This document shows, in pieces, positions 44,164-53,125 of a DNA stretch of 64,000 bases (position 1 is its first letter; each line of letters begins with the position of its first letter). The stretch is from Pseudomonas rubra (GTDB lineage: Bacteria > Pseudomonadota > Gammaproteobacteria > Pseudomonadales > Pseudomonadaceae). A model generated the notes under the pieces. It had not been told where the DNA came from and ran no database searches. It saw nothing but the letters and a program-made list of their open reading frames with translations. The DNA is taken from assembly GCF_028656935.1 (NCBI RefSeq), contig NZ_JAMDGZ010000037.1, forward strand, positions 1 through 64,000. Direction: 5' to 3'. The position numbers and the translations under genes were made by a program.

Positions 44164-44577
44164 TCAGCCTAGTGGCAACATCAACTCATGCCGCACGTGT
44201 AGGGCAATTGCGGCAAAGCCTTTTCCGGTACCTCGCTTGGCAGTTGAATAGTCCTGATGTGCAGAAACATCCTCCCATTTCTCCACTGATTCAACCTGCC
44301 TGTGCGCCCTGTCGGTTTCAATTTCGAAAGCGATAAAGCGTTCAGCCTGTGTCAGTAACATGCCATGCAAGGACGGCATGCCGGGAAAATCGACCTGAAG
44401 GTCGAGGACAATGGTTGCAGACCAATCAATGCCCTGGCGTTGACCGAATTGAACCAGAGCTACGGGTACACCGTTAACGCGCCACGCGCGGGCGATGGTC
44501 ATGAGCCGATGGGCGCATACCGCGTTTTGTTCCTGAACATTCAATTGCCGCTTTTTCAGTAAACGTCCAATATCCAT
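44164..44577 (-). CDS. Hypothetical protein (lower-GC patch)
   Basis: 137 residues from ATG 44577 (MDIGRLLKKRQLNVQEQ), preceded by GAGGGGG. It is soluble and of unrecognised family. It is convergent with the preceding unknown gene. Like its two neighbours it lacks the high third-position GC of the surrounding genes. Confidence 0.6.
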   Translation of the reverse strand: MDIGRLLKKRQLNVQEQNAVCAHRLMTIARAWRVNGVPVALVQFGQRQGIDWSATIVLDLQVDFPGMPSLHGMLLTQAERFIAFEIETDRAHRQVESVEKWEDVSAHQDYSTAKRGTGKGFAAIALHVRHELMLPLG

Positions 44578-44654
44578 TAGGCCCCCTCGTAGCTCTTTTG
44601 ATAAAAGCATGCCGTTGCGCTCGCGCGCTCGTAATACGCGACAGGAGACGCACC

Positions 44655-45047
44655 ATGGACCGATTCACCGGCGGTTGCCTGTGCGGCGACGTACGATTCT
44701 CAGCCTCGGGCCGTCCCTACCGGGTGGGCCTGTGTCACTGCCTGGACTGTCGCAAACATCACGGCGCGCTGTTTCACGCTTCGGCGATCTTCCCCAAAGA
44801 CGCGGTCAGCATCGAGGGCAAAACCCGTGACTACGCCGGGCGCCATTTCTGCCCCCGTTGCGGTTCGTCGGTGTTCGCCCGCTCAGGCGATGAAATCGAA
44901 CTGAACCTCGGCTCAATGGATGCCCCAGACCTGTTCACGCCCACCTACGAAAGCTGGACTATCCGCCGCGAATCCTGGCTGCCGCCCTTCCCGCTCAGCA
45001 GGTATTACGAAAAAGATCGCGATGCGTCAGGGCGCTTTGAGGACTAG
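44655..45047 (+). CDS. GFA-family zinc protein
   Basis: 130 residues with the glutathione-dependent formaldehyde-activating fold. Zinc cysteines are visible in GGCLCGDVRF, CHCLDCRKHHG and FCPRCGSS. Most family members are of uncertain biochemical role, so I do not assign formaldehyde activation. AGGAG precedes ATG 44655. The end overlaps by four bases the convergent GNAT gene. Confidence 0.9.
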   Translation: MDRFTGGCLCGDVRFSASGRPYRVGLCHCLDCRKHHGALFHASAIFPKDAVSIEGKTRDYAGRHFCPRCGSSVFARSGDEIELNLGSMDAPDLFTPTYESWTIRRESWLPPFPLSRYYEKDRDASGRFED

Positions 45048-45547
45048 GCGCCCAGCCTGCACGCCATGGCTTGCGACAACAGGCTCGACCCCTCACGCAG
45101 TGGTTCCGGGGCACCAACTGGCTGGAAACCATGGGCCTGGTACAAGCGCATCGCCGGGGTATCGGCGAGTGTGACACCCAGGCGCACCTGGAGCACCGCA
45201 GCGCTTGCCGCCCACTGCAATGCCGCTTTGAGCAACGCACTACCGGCGCCAAGGCCACGCGAAACCGGGTCGACCCACATCTGATAAAGGTCAGCCGCAC
45301 CCGGCTCGGCCGCGGACAATTTGCACCACACCAGCCCACATACTGCATCGCCATGAAAAGCGAAAAACGCCCGATCACTGCCACCGGCAGCGGCCACCGC
45401 GATCCGCGCGGCCCAGTTTTCATCAGTGCGTTGCGACTCGGCGTCAAAGGTACTGCCAAAGGCATCGGGCGAATCGCGCAGTGCCCGCAGGCGCAGGTCG
45501 CGGTAGGTTGGCCATTCATGGGGTGAAACGGGACGTATGCAGATCAC
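45044..45547 (-). CDS. GNAT N-acetyltransferase
   Basis: 167 residues with the GNAT acetyl-CoA motif (LYQMWVDPVSRGLGAGSALL) and the C-terminal LYQAHGFQPVG segment. The early part, IRPVSPHEWPTYRDLRLRAL, is typical of the family. The substrate is unknown. Confidence 0.88.
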   Translation of the reverse strand: MICIRPVSPHEWPTYRDLRLRALRDSPDAFGSTFDAESQRTDENWAARIAVAAAGGSDRAFFAFHGDAVCGLVWCKLSAAEPGAADLYQMWVDPVSRGLGAGSALLKAALQWAASAAVLQVRLGVTLADTPAMRLYQAHGFQPVGAPEPLREGSSLLSQAMACRLGA

Positions 45548-45642
45548 AAGGCTTCCTGCGCTGATTGACCATAAACAGCTGCCAGACTAACACCAAGGTG
45601 CGATCATGCCGCCCTTCAGTGACTGCGCAGGATCGATGCACG

Positions 45643-46671
45643 ATGTTTTCAGCAAGATGGAACTGGCTGGCCCTTTCCTTGTTACCCACCCTGACCCTGG
45701 CCGCCGCGGCGGAACAAGTACCGTTGAGCCGGGTGTTCCAGGACTGGCGGGTGGCCTGCGACAACACCCGCCGCTGCACGGCGGTGTCGGGCAGCACCGA
45801 CAACCCGGGCATGGGCCTGTACATCGTCCGCGAAGCCGGGCTCAAGGGCAGCACCCGGGTCAGTGCGATCAGCTACGACGACATCAGCCTGCGTTACGAA
45901 TTTCACCTCGACGGCCACCCTACCGAACCCTGGAAGTACGGTTCGACAGCGCGTGAGTACTATTACCTTGAGGGCGACGCCGCCGTTGAAAAGCTGCGCG
46001 AGCTGAGCATCGGCGACACCCTGAGTTCCAACAGCAACCATGGCGAGCGCCGGGTATCGCTGCAGGGCTTGAGCGCCACGTTGCTGTTGATGGATTCGGT
46101 GCAAGGGCGCATCGGCCACCCCAGCGCATTTGTGCGCCCAGGCTTCCAGCCAGACAGCCGCCTGCCCACCGCCCCGGCCACGCCCAGACTGCCGCGTTTT
46201 ACCCTGGCGCCGACCTTGAGTGACGCCGAGCAACAGGCAATCGGCGATGACATGATCGCGCAGACCAAAGACGAGTTGAGTGCCTCCCCCCATCAGAATT
46301 GGAAAGCCCAGGCCGAGGTCTACCCCCTGGACCCGGCCCATGCCCTGGTGCGCCTGCGTTACGGTTGCGCCGAAGACGGTTGCAACCACAGCCTCTACCG
46401 CGTCTCACGCTCGGCGCCTTACCAGGCGACGCCATTGGAACTCAAAGCAGACCCCAAGGCTCACTTTAGCCCCGACCTGTATGGGCAGATCAGCTTCAAT
46501 CCGGTTAGCGGACAATTGAAAATCTACCGCGAGATGGGCAAAGACTGCGGCGAAAGCTCGATCTGGCAGTACGACGGTGCGGCCATGCAGCTCAAGGACC
46601 GCCGGACGATGTGGCGCTGCGACAGCATCAACGAGGAATACTGGCCGGTGCTCTGGCGCGCCAAGGGTTGA
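45643..46671 (+). CDS. DUF1176 periplasmic protein (paralogue 1)
   Basis: 342 residues with a signal peptide (WNWLALSLLPTLTLAAAA). The mature part carries conserved WRVACDNTRRCTAV, SLQGLSATLLLMDSVQGR and C-terminal ESSIWQYDGAAMQL. It is clearly a paralogue of the protein at 57185-58210. The function of DUF1176 is unknown; cysteine-rich motifs suggest an extracytoplasmic fold with disulfides. ATG 45643 starts the signal peptide. It is convergent with the LysR gene at 46673. Confidence 0.85.
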   Translation: MFSARWNWLALSLLPTLTLAAAAEQVPLSRVFQDWRVACDNTRRCTAVSGSTDNPGMGLYIVREAGLKGSTRVSAISYDDISLRYEFHLDGHPTEPWKYGSTAREYYYLEGDAAVEKLRELSIGDTLSSNSNHGERRVSLQGLSATLLLMDSVQGRIGHPSAFVRPGFQPDSRLPTAPATPRLPRFTLAPTLSDAEQQAIGDDMIAQTKDELSASPHQNWKAQAEVYPLDPAHALVRLRYGCAEDGCNHSLYRVSRSAPYQATPLELKADPKAHFSPDLYGQISFNPVSGQLKIYREMGKDCGESSIWQYDGAAMQLKDRRTMWRCDSINEEYWPVLWRAKG

Positions 46672-46672
46672 T

Positions 46673-47602
46673 TCAAGCGCCCAGGTCGTCCCAGTACGGC
46701 GGCGTGCCGATGGCGTCGAGAAAGTAATCCCAGACCCGACGCACCTTCTGCGAGCGCAGGCGGTTTTCCGGCGACAACAGGTGGATCTGACTGGGCGTCG
46801 CCTCCACGGCGCCTTCCCAGTCGGGCAACAACTGCACCAGGGCCTTGCTGGTAAAGCTGTGCTTGCTGAACAGCCAGGAGGGGAAGAACACAATGCCCCG
46901 CCCGGCCAGTGCCGCCTCGACCAGCACCTGGGCATTGTTGCTGCGCAGCGGCCCCTGTACGTCGACCACTTCAACACTATCGCTGCCCGGGCGGCGCAAG
47001 TGCCAACGTTGCGCCCCGCCCGTGCCTTTGTAGACCAGGCAGCAGTGCTGGCGCAGGTCCTGGGCGGACGTCGGATGGCCATGTCTGGCGAGGTAGTCGG
47101 GGCTGGCGCACAGCACATAACGCTGGGTACAGATCTGCCGCCCGATCAGCCCCGAATCCTCTAGATGGCCGACGCGAAAGGTGATGTCGGCGCCCTCCTG
47201 CACCGGGTCGATATAGGCATCGGTGGCGGTCAGCTCCACGCTCAGTTCCGGGTACTGCTCCTGCAAGCCATTGAGCAGCCGGACGATATGCAGATGAGCG
47301 AAGGCCACCGGCGCGTTGATCCGCACCAGGCCGCGAATGTCGCCAGCCTTGCCGCTGATCGACTCGTCAGCGGCATCGAGCAGTTCCAGTACCTCGCGGA
47401 TCTGCAGGTAATAGCGCTCGCCGGCTTCGGTCAGTTTGACCGCGCGGGTGTTGCGGTACAGCAACTGCTGCCCGACCTCGGATTCAAGCGCGGCAATGAA
47501 GCGTGACACCGACGAGGCAGGTACCTGAAAGTGCCGGGCGGTAGCGGAGAAGCTGCCAGTTACGGCCACCATGGCGAAAAACCGATGGGCTTTGAGGTGC
47601 AT
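46673..47602 (-). CDS. LysR-family transcriptional regulator
   Basis: 309 residues: HTH (FSATARHFQVPASSVSRFIA) and effector domain with the CrgA/YhjC-like RNTRAVKLTEAGERYY linker. ATG 47602 has GGAG six bases upstream. It is divergent from an old yellow enzyme gene with an inverted repeat in the gap, so it most likely controls that reductase in response to an electrophile. Confidence 0.93.
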   Translation of the reverse strand: MHLKAHRFFAMVAVTGSFSATARHFQVPASSVSRFIAALESEVGQQLLYRNTRAVKLTEAGERYYLQIREVLELLDAADESISGKAGDIRGLVRINAPVAFAHLHIVRLLNGLQEQYPELSVELTATDAYIDPVQEGADITFRVGHLEDSGLIGRQICTQRYVLCASPDYLARHGHPTSAQDLRQHCCLVYKGTGGAQRWHLRRPGSDSVEVVDVQGPLRSNNAQVLVEAALAGRGIVFFPSWLFSKHSFTSKALVQLLPDWEGAVEATPSQIHLLSPENRLRSQKVRRVWDYFLDAIGTPPYWDDLGA

Positions 47603-47635
47603 GGACGGCTCCGGCAACGGGAAATCCAGCCAGTG

Positions 47636-47654
47636 TATTGCTTTATCAGCAATA
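47636..47654. promoter_or_regulatory. Inverted repeat, probable LysR binding site
   Basis: TATTGCT (47636-47642) and AGCAATA (47648-47654) form a 7-bp dyad with a 5-base centre. It fits the LysR T-N11-A pattern and lies in the 129-base gap between the regulator and the reductase gene. Confidence 0.5.
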
Positions 47655-47731
47655 GTGTTTTGCCTTTTAGTTTGATTGTGGCTGTTTTGGCAAAAACCTA
47701 GGATGGCGCCATTCCACTTGGAGCGCCCCCC

Positions 47732-48859
47732 ATGAATGACCTGTTTGCCCCTTATCACCTCGGCCCACTGACCTTGAGCAACCGCTTCGTCATGGCGCCG
47801 ATGACCCGCTCACGTGCACCTGAAGACATTGCCACCGAACAGATCGCCCTGCATTACACCCAGCGCGCCAGTGCCGGCCTGATCGTCTCGGAGGGCACGC
47901 CGATCTCCCGCCAGGGCCAGGGTTACCTGTTCAACCCGGGCATCTTCAGCGCGCAGCAGATCCAGGGCTGGAAGCTGGTGACCGACTCGGTGCACAGCGT
48001 CGGCGGCAAGATCTTTGCCCAGCTGTGGCATGTCGGCCGGGTGTCGCACACCTCGATTCAGCCCAACGGCCAGGCCCCGGTCAGCGCCACCGGCAACGTT
48101 GCCCAGGGGGCGATCGCCTTCGGTTATGACGACAGTGGCGAGCCGGGTTTCGTCCCCACCTCGACGCCGCGCCCATTGACCACCGATGAAGTCAGCCAGG
48201 TGGTCGCAGACTTTGCCCAGGCCGCAGCCAACGCCATCGATGCCGGTTTCGACGGTGTCGAGATTCACGGGGCCAACGGCTACTTGCTCGAGCAGTTCCT
48301 CAATCCGCAGGTCAACGATCGAAGCGACCGTTACTCGGCGGCCACCCTGGAAAACCGCCTGCGCTTCGTCTTTGAAGTGGTGGACGCCGTGGCCAGCCGC
48401 ATCGGCGCCGACAAGGTCGGCATCCGCATCTCGCCGTACGGGCAATTGTTCGACATGCCGCTCTACCCTGAAATCGACGAGACCTACGCGGCACTCTGCG
48501 CGGGCATGGGCGCACGCGGCATCGCCTACGTGCATGTGATGGACCAGACCCACTTCTTCCTCGCCAGCGAAGGTGCCCAGGCCCAGGAGCAGGCACTGCG
48601 TGAGCTGCTGACGCAGTGCAAGGCGCAACTGGGCCGCACCGCGCTGATCCTGGCCGGCGACATGACCCTGGAGCGTGCCCAGGCCCTGGTCGACGCCGGC
48701 CTGATCGACCTGGCAGGCTTTGGCCAGCCCTTCATCGCCAACCCCGACCTGGTCGCACGCCTGAAAAACGGCTGGCCCTTGACCCCGGCGGACCGCGACA
48801 CCTACTACGGTGGCGGAGCCAAAGGCTACATCGACTACCCGCCGTACCAGCCGGCCTGA
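47732..48859 (+). CDS. Old yellow enzyme family alkene reductase
   Basis: 375 residues, FMN-dependent NAD(P)H:enone/nitroester reductase of the NemA/XenB group. It shows the N-terminal MAPMTRSRA, the IHGANGYLLEQF substrate-binding HxxN motif and the VNDRSDRYS segment. The enzyme reduces activated C=C bonds or nitro compounds in detoxification. It is divergent from its presumed LysR regulator. Confidence 0.93.
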   Translation: MNDLFAPYHLGPLTLSNRFVMAPMTRSRAPEDIATEQIALHYTQRASAGLIVSEGTPISRQGQGYLFNPGIFSAQQIQGWKLVTDSVHSVGGKIFAQLWHVGRVSHTSIQPNGQAPVSATGNVAQGAIAFGYDDSGEPGFVPTSTPRPLTTDEVSQVVADFAQAAANAIDAGFDGVEIHGANGYLLEQFLNPQVNDRSDRYSAATLENRLRFVFEVVDAVASRIGADKVGIRISPYGQLFDMPLYPEIDETYAALCAGMGARGIAYVHVMDQTHFFLASEGAQAQEQALRELLTQCKAQLGRTALILAGDMTLERAQALVDAGLIDLAGFGQPFIANPDLVARLKNGWPLTPADRDTYYGGGAKGYIDYPPYQPA

Positions 48860-48958
48860 CCCGCCAGCGCAGCGCGTGGCATTATTGGCGAAATCTTTGT
48901 CCCCTTTTGTTCGCTCGCTTGTCATCAAGGGCATGTGAACCCAAAAGAGAGCGCAACA

Positions 48959-51373
48959 ATGCCCGCACTGACACGCCACCGAACGCGCCTGGCGTCTTCG
49001 TTTTCATCGCCCACCTTGTGCCTGGTACTGGGCCTGACGTCGCTGGCCCCGCTGGCGGCGCTGGCCGACGCCGCCAGCCGCAGCTACCAGGTTCCGGCAG
49101 GGGAGCTGGGCGCAGCGCTGACCCGTTTCGCCGCCCAGGCCGGGGTCAGCCTGTCGGTGGACCCGGGCCTGGTCAATGGCCGGCGCAGTGCCGGTTTGAG
49201 CGGCAGTTTCAGCGTCGACGAAGGCTTCGCCCGGTTGCTGCAGGGCTCTGGCCTGCAACTGCAACCCGTGGCGGCGGGTGCCTACACCCTGGTGCCTACA
49301 CCGCAAAGCGGCAACGCATTGGAAATCGCCCCGACCAGCATCCTCGGCGCTCACAGCGGCAACGACGATGGCCAACCCTACGCCGGCGGCCAGGTCGCCC
49401 GTCGCGGTTCGCAAGGTTTGCTGGGCTCGCGGGACTTCATGGAAACGCCCTTCAGCATGACCACCTACACCAGCGAGGCGATCAAGGGCCAGCAGGCGCG
49501 GACCCTCGGCGACCTGATCGCCAGCGACCCGTCGGTGCGCGCCACCAACCCGGCCGGCGGGCGCTTCGAGCAGTTCACCATTCGTGGCTTGAGTCTGTTC
49601 AACAGCGATGTCGCCTACAACGGCCTGTACGGCGTCCTGCCGACCTATTCGATCGACATGGAAATGGCCGACCGCGTCGACATCATCAAAGGCCCCAGCC
49701 AGCTGATCAACGGCATCTCGCCACGGGGCAGCGTCGGCGGCGGCATCAACGTGGTGCCCAAGCGCGCCAGCGACAAGCCAATCACCGAGTTCACCGGAAG
49801 TTACGCCTCAGACAGCCAGGTCGGTGGCGCCGTCGATATCGGCCGGCGTTTTGGCGAGGACGGCATGTTCGGCCTGCGCTTCAACGGCGTCAAGCAATCG
49901 GGCGACACCGAATGGGACCACCAAAGCGTCGACCGCGAGATGGCCGTGCTCGGCCTGGACTTTCGCGGCGAGCGGTTGCGCCTGTCGACCGACATCGGCC
50001 ACACCGAGCGCAACACCGATGCGCCCCAGGAACGCGTGATCATCGGCGCCAATGCCAAGGTGCCGGATGCCGAGGATGTGCGGCGCAACTACGCCCAGGC
50101 CTGGAGCAAGGCGCGCACCAACGATACCTTCGGCACGCTGAACGCCGAGTTCGACATCAATGACGCGCTGATGGCCTATGGCGCAGTCGGCGCACGCAAG
50201 AGCAACCACGACTTCCTCCGGCACAACGTGCCGGTTTCCAACGATGCCGGCGACTTCAGTGTCCAGCCCCGCGACTTCACCCGCGATGAAAACGTGCGCA
50301 CCGCCACCGCCGGCCTGCGCAACTGGTTCCAGACCGGCCCGGTCAGCCATGAGCTCAACCTGGCGGCCAACTACTTCTACATGGACTTTGAGAACGGCGG
50401 CGGTCGTTATGCCGCAGGCGCAAGCAACCTCTACAACCCGCGCCCTACCCCAACGCCGGGCACGCTGCTGCGCTCGGACCCCAAGGTCTACACCGAGAAC
50501 CGCTTCAGCGGCGTGGCGCTGTCCGACACCCTGGGCTTTTTCGACCAGCGTCTGCTGCTGACCCTGGGCGCGCGCTGGCAGCGGGTTCAGGTCGACGACT
50601 GGAGCGATGGCATCAAGGGCGACACCGCCTATGACCAAGAGAAGCTCTCACCCTCGGGCGGTATCCTGTTCAAGCTCAGCGACCAGCTCTCGCTGTATGC
50701 CAACTACATGGAAGGCCTGAGCCAGGGCAAGATCGCCCCGTCGACCTCGATCAACCAAGACCAGATCTTTGCACCGTTCATCAGCCGTCAGGTGGAAGTC
50801 GGCGCCAAGTATGACCTGGGCAGCTTCGCCCTGACCGCCAGTGTCTTTCGCATCAAGCAGCCGGCCTACGAGACCAACGCCAGCACCCGGGTGTTCGGGC
50901 CCAACGGCAAACGCGAGAACAAGGGCGTCGAGCTCAATGTATTTGGTGAGCCGCTCAAGGGCTTTCGTCTGCTGGGTGGGGTGATGTACATCGACAGCGA
51001 ACTGACCGACACCGTCGGTGGCACCTTCGATGGCAACCGCGCTCCGGCAACACCGCAGTACAACGTCAGCCTGGGCGCCGAGTACGACGTGCCGGCCCTG
51101 TCCGGGCTGACCCTGACGGCACGCGGTATCCATTCAAGCTCACAGTACCTGGACCAGGCCAACAGCAAGCAGATCGACGGCTGGGAGCGTTACGACCTGG
51201 GAGCGCGCTATGCCTTCAAGGTCGACGACAAGGACATCACCTTGCGCGCCAGTGTCGAGAACGTGCTGGACGACCGCTACTGGGCCTCGGCCGGCGCCTC
51301 CGACGACAGCGAGGCGGGCTTGACCCTGTCGACGCCACGAACCTACCTGGTATCCGCGACTCTGGGCTTCTGA
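48959..51373 (+). CDS. TonB-dependent siderophore receptor with N-terminal STN domain
   Basis: 804 residues from ATG 48959, with GAGAG eight bases upstream. Signal peptide, then a secretin/TonB N-terminal (STN) signalling domain (about 45-110, YQVPAGELGAALTRFAAQAG), plug domain with RGLSLF, and a 22-strand barrel ending SATLGF with the terminal phenylalanine. It imports a ferric siderophore. The STN domain normally signals to a FecR-type anti-sigma factor, but no fecIR pair is in the window. I see no convincing Fur box in the 99-base upstream gap. Confidence 0.9.
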   Translation: MPALTRHRTRLASSFSSPTLCLVLGLTSLAPLAALADAASRSYQVPAGELGAALTRFAAQAGVSLSVDPGLVNGRRSAGLSGSFSVDEGFARLLQGSGLQLQPVAAGAYTLVPTPQSGNALEIAPTSILGAHSGNDDGQPYAGGQVARRGSQGLLGSRDFMETPFSMTTYTSEAIKGQQARTLGDLIASDPSVRATNPAGGRFEQFTIRGLSLFNSDVAYNGLYGVLPTYSIDMEMADRVDIIKGPSQLINGISPRGSVGGGINVVPKRASDKPITEFTGSYASDSQVGGAVDIGRRFGEDGMFGLRFNGVKQSGDTEWDHQSVDREMAVLGLDFRGERLRLSTDIGHTERNTDAPQERVIIGANAKVPDAEDVRRNYAQAWSKARTNDTFGTLNAEFDINDALMAYGAVGARKSNHDFLRHNVPVSNDAGDFSVQPRDFTRDENVRTATAGLRNWFQTGPVSHELNLAANYFYMDFENGGGRYAAGASNLYNPRPTPTPGTLLRSDPKVYTENRFSGVALSDTLGFFDQRLLLTLGARWQRVQVDDWSDGIKGDTAYDQEKLSPSGGILFKLSDQLSLYANYMEGLSQGKIAPSTSINQDQIFAPFISRQVEVGAKYDLGSFALTASVFRIKQPAYETNASTRVFGPNGKRENKGVELNVFGEPLKGFRLLGGVMYIDSELTDTVGGTFDGNRAPATPQYNVSLGAEYDVPALSGLTLTARGIHSSSQYLDQANSKQIDGWERYDLGARYAFKVDDKDITLRASVENVLDDRYWASAGASDDSEAGLTLSTPRTYLVSATLGF

Positions 51374-51391
51374 AGGGCAATTTTGGTAACG

Positions 51392-51439
51392 ATCGCGGGG
51401 GCTTGTGCGGTGGTGCGGCGATCCGACTTGCCCCGCGAT
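51392..51439. repeat. Degenerate REP unit
   Basis: atcgcgggg at the left and ccccgcgat at the right border an imperfect stem. It follows the TonB-dependent receptor gene by 18 bases and may serve as its transcript end. Confidence 0.5.
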
Positions 51440-51571
51440 GAACATCGGTATCTACACATCTCTGGATTGGGTGACGGCGCAAAGGCGCAGGGCTTGAGAT
51501 GGCATAATGCCTACCAGGTGTACGCCGCAAGGTTTGTGGCGCCCTTGAGATCGAGCGCCGCCCGCGCGGCG

Positions 51572-51612
51572 CATCGCGGGGCAAGGTCGAGTCGTCGCAC
51601 CGCCGCTCCCAC
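51572..51612. repeat. Single REP-like unit
   Basis: atcgcggggcaaggtcgagtcg is followed by cgccgctcccaca. It matches the left arm of the pair at 13014, but no facing arm is present. Confidence 0.5.
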
Positions 51613-51769
51613 ATTTGCTGCAACGTGCCATGGCCTGTAGGAGCGGCGTTGTTAGCTTTGGTGCATGGCGGGAGTGCTGTACCAGAGGCAGAGCGTAGTT
51701 TTATTGCTCATTCTGATTCTCCACGGTGGGTCAATACCAGGGTGATTCTAGACCTCAAGACAACCCGGC

Positions 51770-53125
51770 CTACAGCGCGCCATGCAACTGCCCCAGGTCC
51801 GCCGCCAGCTGCAACCTGGCGGTGTACCAGTTGACCTGCGCCTCCACACGCCGCTGCTCGGCGATGGCCAGTTCGTTCTGCGCCCTGAGCAGTTCGATGA
51901 TGCTGCCCACCCCGGCCTTGTAGCGCCCCAGTGCGACCCGGTGGGATTGCCCGGCGCTGCTGACAAAGCTGCGGCTGATCGACAGAGCCCGTGTGCGGGC
52001 ATCCAGGGCCTGACGGCTCTTCCAGACATTCAGCGCGACTGTGCGCTCGGTCTGCGCCACGGCCTGCTCGCGGGCGCCGGCTTCGTAATCGGCGGCGCGG
52101 GCACGCCGACGGCTGAGAAAGCCGTCGAAGATCGGCACGCTGATCTGCACCCCGACACTCCAGGTCTCGATCTGCTGGCGCGTCGACACCTGGTCGATCG
52201 GCGTGTCCTGCTGCTGGTAGCTGCTGAACAGCGACACCTTGGGGCGTCCCTCGGCCCGCGCTTCGTCCGCCTTGGCGCGGGTTGCGGCCCACTCGGCGCG
52301 GGCCTTGTCGATGGCCGGGTGCTGGGCCCTGGCTTGCGCCATCAGCGCATCGACACTGGCTGTGAACTCAGCCTCCTGGCCCGCCGGTTCGTTCAAGGCC
52401 GCGAGTGTCAGCGGGGCTGAGGGTGACAGCCCCAGAGCACTGGCCAGGGCGCCTTGCGCTGCGGCGTATTCACCCTCGGCCAACACCCGTTCGAGCTGCG
52501 CCTGTTCATGGGTGGTCTGCGCCTGCAAGCGATCGCTCTGCTCGCCGGCCCCGGCCTGGTACTTGGCCGTCGCCGCCTTGAGGCTGTTGGCCGCCAGGGA
52601 CTCGGCACTGCGCTTGGCCTCGAGCAAGGCTGCGTTGGCCTGGACCTGGTAGAAGGCTTTGCTGGTGTCGAGCACCGTTGCCTGGATTTTCTCCACGCGG
52701 CTGCTGCTGGCGGCATTCAACACTTGGCGGGCGCCCTCGACTTTAGCCGCCCGCAGGCCAAAGTCGTATAACACCCAGCTCAAGTCCAGGCCGTAGCTGT
52801 TGGTGCGGGTGCTCAAGGTCGAATCGGCTTCGGGAAAATTGTCATAACGCGTCTTGCGGTTGGCGCGGCCGCTGCTGAGCTGGGCTTGCACGGTCGGCCA
52901 ATACGCCGAGTGCGCAGCGTCAAGGTTGGCCTGGCTGCTCAGTTGCGACAGCCAGGCCTCGCGTACCTGAGGGTCGGCGCACAGGGCCATGGCGACGGCA
53001 GTGGACAAGCCCAGCGGCTCGGACAGTGATACATGGCTGGGGCAGGCATCGACGGCCCCACCCTGTGCATTCGCGCAGGCCGCCAGCAACCCAACCAGAC
53101 ACCAACCAAGCAGGTGCCTGCTCAT
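51770..53125 (-). CDS. TolC-family outer-membrane channel of a type I secretion system
   Basis: 451 residues with a lipoprotein-type signal (LVGLLAAC) and the duplicated OEP coiled-coil domains. The helical hairpin segments are visible as repeated heptads around 180-230 and 380-440. It forms the outer-membrane exit duct. It is the last gene of hlyD-C39 ABC-tolC; ATGA overlap with the ABC gene shows translational coupling. It should carry the double-glycine peptide encoded at 56802. Confidence 0.9.
   Translation of the reverse strand: MSRHLLGWCLVGLLAACANAQGGAVDACPSHVSLSEPLGLSTAVAMALCADPQVREAWLSQLSSQANLDAAHSAYWPTVQAQLSSGRANRKTRYDNFPEADSTLSTRTNSYGLDLSWVLYDFGLRAAKVEGARQVLNAASSSRVEKIQATVLDTSKAFYQVQANAALLEAKRSAESLAANSLKAATAKYQAGAGEQSDRLQAQTTHEQAQLERVLAEGEYAAAQGALASALGLSPSAPLTLAALNEPAGQEAEFTASVDALMAQARAQHPAIDKARAEWAATRAKADEARAEGRPKVSLFSSYQQQDTPIDQVSTRQQIETWSVGVQISVPIFDGFLSRRRARAADYEAGAREQAVAQTERTVALNVWKSRQALDARTRALSISRSFVSSAGQSHRVALGRYKAGVGSIIELLRAQNELAIAEQRRVEAQVNWYTARLQLAADLGQLHGAL

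Larger units (their letters stand above)
51374..51769. other. 396-bp gene-free gap with degenerate REP copies
   Basis: Two REP-like units lie between the convergent receptor and TolC genes: 51392-51439 (atcgcgggg to ccccgcgat) and 51572-51612 (atcgcggggcaaggtcgag with cgccgctcccaca). No open frame here has a ribosome site or recognisable sequence. Confidence 0.6.

Noticed and set aside
43210..44577. Naming the three unknown genes as toxin-immunity genes
   Set aside because: Size and composition fit, but there is no adjacent toxin, Rhs or CDI gene and no recognised motif, so I left them as hypothetical.
48616..50163. 515-codon frame in another phase over the OYE and receptor genes
   Set aside because: It crosses the boundary of two convincing genes and is dominated by Arg, Gly and Pro.
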